DNA of 64,000 nt from Vitis vinifera (taxonomy: Eukaryota; Streptophyta; Magnoliopsida; Vitales; Vitaceae): positions 22,085,001-22,149,000 of the forward strand of contig NC_081820.1 of NCBI RefSeq assembly GCF_030704535.1. Direction: 5' to 3'. This document shows positions 60,152 to 64,000 of the stretch, in pieces. The notes beneath the pieces are model-generated. The model saw nothing but the letters and a program-made list of their open reading frames with translations. It was not told the DNA's origin and did no database searches. Position 1 is the first letter of the stretch. Each line of letters opens with the position of its first letter. The position numbers and the translations under genes were made by a program.

Positions 60152-63100
60152 TTAGTACCAAAATGAGTTTCGATGTGGTTCAATGGGATTGATAGATGAA
60201 GGAACCCCGGCTTGCTGTTGGAGACAATATTGGTACCAAGTCAATGAGCCTCGATAATATTGGTTATAAATTCTAACATGCCATACATATATCTCTTGAG
60301 TCCTGCCTACTGCTTCTACATGGATAGGATACTCAAAGTTCACCCATGTGTTAACGCCAAATCCTTCTTCCATCTGATATGGAATTTGGTATGGCATTTG
60401 TCTGGAAGGGGAATAATGCGACATACCATACTCTTCATCTGTTGAACTTGAAGGTTGACCATAACTCATCACATGAGGAGGGTAGACGTTAGCCTCATTC
60501 GAGGAGTCACTAAATTGAGTCCCTATACTCATAGATTCAAAACTCCCTGAAAGTAACTCCTCGTTATATGGTTCCATCATTCGTTCTCTTCCTCTATAAG
60601 GCCTCCCAATAGCTTCTATTCTTGGACCAGCTCTTCTAGAGCCATGGTCTTCATCCTGTGTGCAGTGTGTGAAATCATTTTCACAAGTAAATTGGTTGAT
60701 TGGATATTGACTATGTCGACGTTCATCAATATCTCCTCCCCCATTATCACCTCCATCATCAGTTCCACCTCTTGAACCATCGTAACCAGAAGCAGAAGTA
60801 CCTGCAGCACTAGGTCTACTACTATGGCCAGCACTTGTGGAGTCAATCTCTTGCTGGGAATTTGTCGCATGAAGGGAATCATCAGTATCTTTGCTAAAAC
60901 TTTCAGAGTGAACTTCTTCGAACAACACACGTTCAACATTAACTCCAAATTCTCGAGCATGAGCAGCAATTCGTGGATCAGGATTTCCAACTTCGTCATC
61001 CAAGTGTATAGGCCTAACCCACTGGAACAACTGATTATCTTCTTCTTCACCCACCTCGGCTGAAATGTCAAGGAGATCAAGGTAATCTTTTTCAGCAACT
61101 CGATCATTTTCTGCCTCCATATCGCGTAACTTTAGCCTCATATTATAGTAACAAAACACTAATTGCTCCAATCGAGAGTAAGCCAAACGATTTCGTTGCT
61201 TTGTGTGGATGAGAGCAAACGTGCTCCAATTTCTCTCACATGCAGAAGATGACGCAGTTTGTGAGAGAACTTTGATGGCTAACTTTCTCAATGTAGGTGT
61301 TTGATTCCCATACATAAACCACCATTCAGCTGCAACGAATTTGATAATCATATAAATACTTATGTGGTGAACTTACAATAATAATAATCAATTTTTTCCT
61401 ATAAAGACTCACCAGGCACCATGGTTGACCTTGATGCAATTGCCGCTCGATCACCGAATCCTCTTTTTGCATCTCGAAAAAGTACAAGCTATGTATTCAA
61501 CATTTAATTTGTTAGTAAACGTTCAAATAAATTGATGAATGAAATTATTGTTTTATTGACAAAAATAACAATTTTTTATTCACCTCATTTCCAAATTGAC
61601 CAAGCGATTCAGTAGTTGGATCTAATTTTGCAAAAACATCATGGACAGCTTGAAGTAGTTCCGGATCACTACCAACTCCACGCCTATATTGAAATCTTGG
61701 ATTCAAGAAGTATGCTACAATAAAATTTAGTAGAGTTAGTATTTTTTTTTTAAAGAAACTTAAATACAAAGTAAAAACTTATAAAGATATATAGTATTTA
61801 AGTACCTGCTGCATGAAGTGGATGTTTTAGTGTTTTCTGCCAACGATCTTGTATTATTTTGAACATCCAATCTCCAGCTCCTTGACGAATAAGGTTCTCT
61901 TTCATCACTTGCATAAGCTCGTACACAAATGGCATTGTGGGAACAACTTCAGAATCCACAAGTCGAAGCACCACGTATAATGGCTCATATAATGAAACTA
62001 TATTTGTCAATCTGTCCCAATACGTATGGTCAAACAATAATTGCTCCAATTCTCGTCCAAGTTTTGTTCGACTGAGTTTGTGTTGTGCCCATTCATCACT
62101 CATAAACAATTTTTTCAAATCAGCCCTTTTTTTTAGAAGACTGTCAAGAGCAATATAATTGGTAGCAAACCTTGTAGCTCCTGGTCGAACAATGTCTCCA
62201 CCACAATACTTTCTCATTTGTGCTAGTAACCAACCATGATTGTAAATGAAGTTAGTTATCTTGCGAGCATTGTTTATCACCTCGATAACATTGGGTCTTT
62301 TACCGATGTCTTCAAAGATTAAGTCGATGCAGTGTGCCGCACACGGAGTCCAATATAAGTTATACTTCTTCATCAATTGTTTCCCTGCTTTCATGAATGC
62401 CGACCCATTATCTGTGACAATTTGGACCACATTTTCCTTACCGACTTCTTTGATAATAGTCTTCAAAAGCTCATATATATACTTGTGGTCTTTGATATAG
62501 TTCGATGCATCGACTGACTTAAGGAACACCGTGGTCCCTTTAGAATAAACCATGAAATTAATAATACTTAATTTCGTGGGCCCTGTCCATCCATCTGACA
62601 TTATTGTGCACTCATATGTCTTCCATTTTTCCCTTTGTTGGTTCACATAAGCTTCCATTTCTTTGTACTCCATTTCCAAGTATTTGTTCTTTATTTCATA
62701 TGGAGATGGAGGTTCGATTCCCATTCCTACACTTCATATGTAAAACATGTCACAAAATACTATACTTACTAAAAGTATAACACAATATAACATTTGATAA
62801 ATTAGTAATTACCTGCTTATTGTGCACCAATAATCATATTCTTGAAGTGATGAGACTTTGCTTTTGCGGGTGCGACACTCTCATAAATGAAGAATTTGCT
62901 GATTAAGCGTCCCATCGTTTCTTTAATTGCACCACCCTTGAATATATCTTTGATATTTTTTTGTTTTGCTGCAGAAGACTTGTAAAGCGAAGGGGCAATA
63001 GGGGGTGAATGATGCGAATGTCGCATACTCTGTGATTTTCGCATCGTCGACGGTATACCAGTAGAAGACTCTCCCGATTTGCGTTTGCTTCCTACAATAT

Positions 63101-63572
63101 TCTCATGTTGTTCACGTTCCCAATTAGATGCTTTCGAGGCACGAACTGCAGATCGATATGCATCTCGCTCATCTGGGTGCATATCTGTCGGATACATATA
63201 CACATCTTCTTCCTCAGCATCTTCATCATCATCATCTTCGTTTACCAAATGTGTATGATGCGTCCCCATTGTGCCACGTAATTGACTACGAATTTCTTCA
63301 ATATCAACATTTTTTTTTGCTTTTGCTTTTTATTTGTCATGCACCAACAATCGTATCTCTTCTTTCACTTCGGGTGGCACTCTTGGACACTTTTTGGTGT
63401 TGTTATGCGGGTCCTTATGCATTAAATGAGACTTGAATCGTGTGATGCCTCCACTTTTCATTACCAACCCACAAAAATTACAAATTGTTGCATTTCGATT
63501 ACCCTCAATTGGTGAACAATACTTCCAAGCCGGATCTCGCCCTGGCACGGCAGAACCACCTTCACTAGCCAT
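60152..63572 (-). pseudogene. hAT transposase-like gene, five exons, two nonsense codons
   Basis: On the minus strand, GT-AG junctions give exons 63,572-62,813, 62,726-61,806, 61,714-61,584, 61,488-61,413 and 61,329-60,152, together 3,066 bp (1,021 codons plus stop) in one continuous frame. Exon 1 has a BED-type zinc finger (CNFC and SHLMH) and a Ser/Asp-rich linker. Exon 2 is a DUF659 domain (MSDGWTGPTKL, TDNGSAFMKAGKQL, CAAHCIDLIFEDI). Exon 5 starts with the hAT dimerisation domain (SQTASSSACERNWSTF), followed by a disordered Asp/Ser/Gly-rich tail. Stops interrupt exon 1 at 63,332-63,330 and 62,819-62,817. The domain order is that of hAT transposases and of host genes derived from them. The structure is otherwise intact, so the loss is recent. 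Confidence 0.88.
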
Positions 63573-63619
63573 GCTAAATCTATTGCAAGAAAAATACACT
63601 TAAATTTAAATCTATGTTA

Positions 63620-64000
63620 ATTTAACTAATTAAATAAATTACCTAAGTTAATTTTCAAAATCTAAATGTAATTTTATGACAAATTTACTAAATATTGAAA
63701 TTAATCATAATTGAATATGAAAAAACGCGATAATATAAAAAATTGAGCATATTTAATATTCCATATATAGTAGTTCATGTTAATTTAGCTAATTAAATAA
63801 ATTACCTAAGTTAATTTTTAAAATCTAAATGTAATTTTATGACAAATTTACTAAATATTGAAATTAATCATAATTGAATATGAAAAAAAAATCGCGATAA
63901 TATAAAAAATTGAGCATATTTAATATTCCATATATAGTAGTTCATGTTAATTTAGCTAATTAAATAAATTACCTAAGTTAATTTTTAAAATCTAAATGTA
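63620..64000. repeat. Tandem repeat of about 165 bp, running off the window
   Basis: TAAATAAATTACCTAAGTTA recurs at 63,631, 63,794 and 63,961, at steps of 163 and 167 bp. More than two units are visible. It lies just upstream of the hAT gene and may be part of the element's 5' region. Confidence 0.85.

Larger units (their letters stand above)
59769..64000 (-). mobile_element. hAT-superfamily transposon, right end beyond window
   Basis: The left terminus is CAAGGATGAAAATATCGG at 59,777, preceded by a candidate 8-bp target repeat GCATGTGC (59,769-59,776). At least five copies of GGATATATCGG or close variants follow to about 59,880, as expected of subterminal transposase-binding repeats. The element encodes the gene at 60,152-63,572. 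The homologous site in copy 1 (31,838-31,855) is uninterrupted and so marks an empty site. The right terminus is outside the window. Confidence 0.65.

Overview
The window is nuclear DNA from a eudicot plant, most likely a grapevine (Vitis) or close relative. It is AT-rich, has spliceosomal introns, and carries an EIX2-type receptor-like protein family, TIR immune-receptor debris, Ogre/Tat-type retrotransposon sequence and several MITE families. The genus is an inference from overall character. No tRNA or rRNA gene and no prokaryote-style operon was seen.

Layout. (1) 1-4,470 is decayed gene debris that includes a clear plasma-membrane H+-ATPase fragment. (2) About 4,580-18,008 is a large gag-only, Ogre/Tat-like LTR element. 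It has a tRNA-type primer site, a gag gene with three nonsense codons, no pol, and two internal tandem arrays, one of about 36 copies of a 47-bp unit. (3) 18,009-59,776 is a duplicated locus. Its unit can be read as A (tandem repeats, a tiny secreted-peptide ORF, a TIR-LRR chimeric pseudogene) - B (a full LRR receptor-like protein gene) - C (Copia remnant and non-coding DNA) - a beta-tubulin 5' fragment. Unit 1 (18.0-33.6 kb) has lost its B gene and gained a foldback Mutator-like element. A second B gene lies at 34.3-37.1 kb. After about 8 kb of AT-rich, transposon-studded spacer, a further copy A'-B'-C' runs from 45.9 to 59.8 kb. (4) 59,777 to the window edge is a hAT-superfamily element with a five-exon transposase-like gene on the minus strand, broken by two stop codons.

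The genes with the best claim to function are the two receptor-like protein genes, predicted cell-surface immune receptors. Copy 1 (34,346-37,140) is complete. Copy 2 (51,505-54,290) is open throughout but its start codon has changed from ATG to ACG. The two are almost identical over their N-terminal two thirds and differ sharply in the island domain and C-terminal part, the pattern expected from recent gene conversion with a spared specificity region.

No wholly new molecular system can be proved from sequence alone. The strongest leads are the receptor pair with its divergent island domain, the TIR-LRR chimera, the foldback element built from short palindromes, the gag-only element with its satellite-like array, and the conserved 31-residue secreted-peptide ORF.
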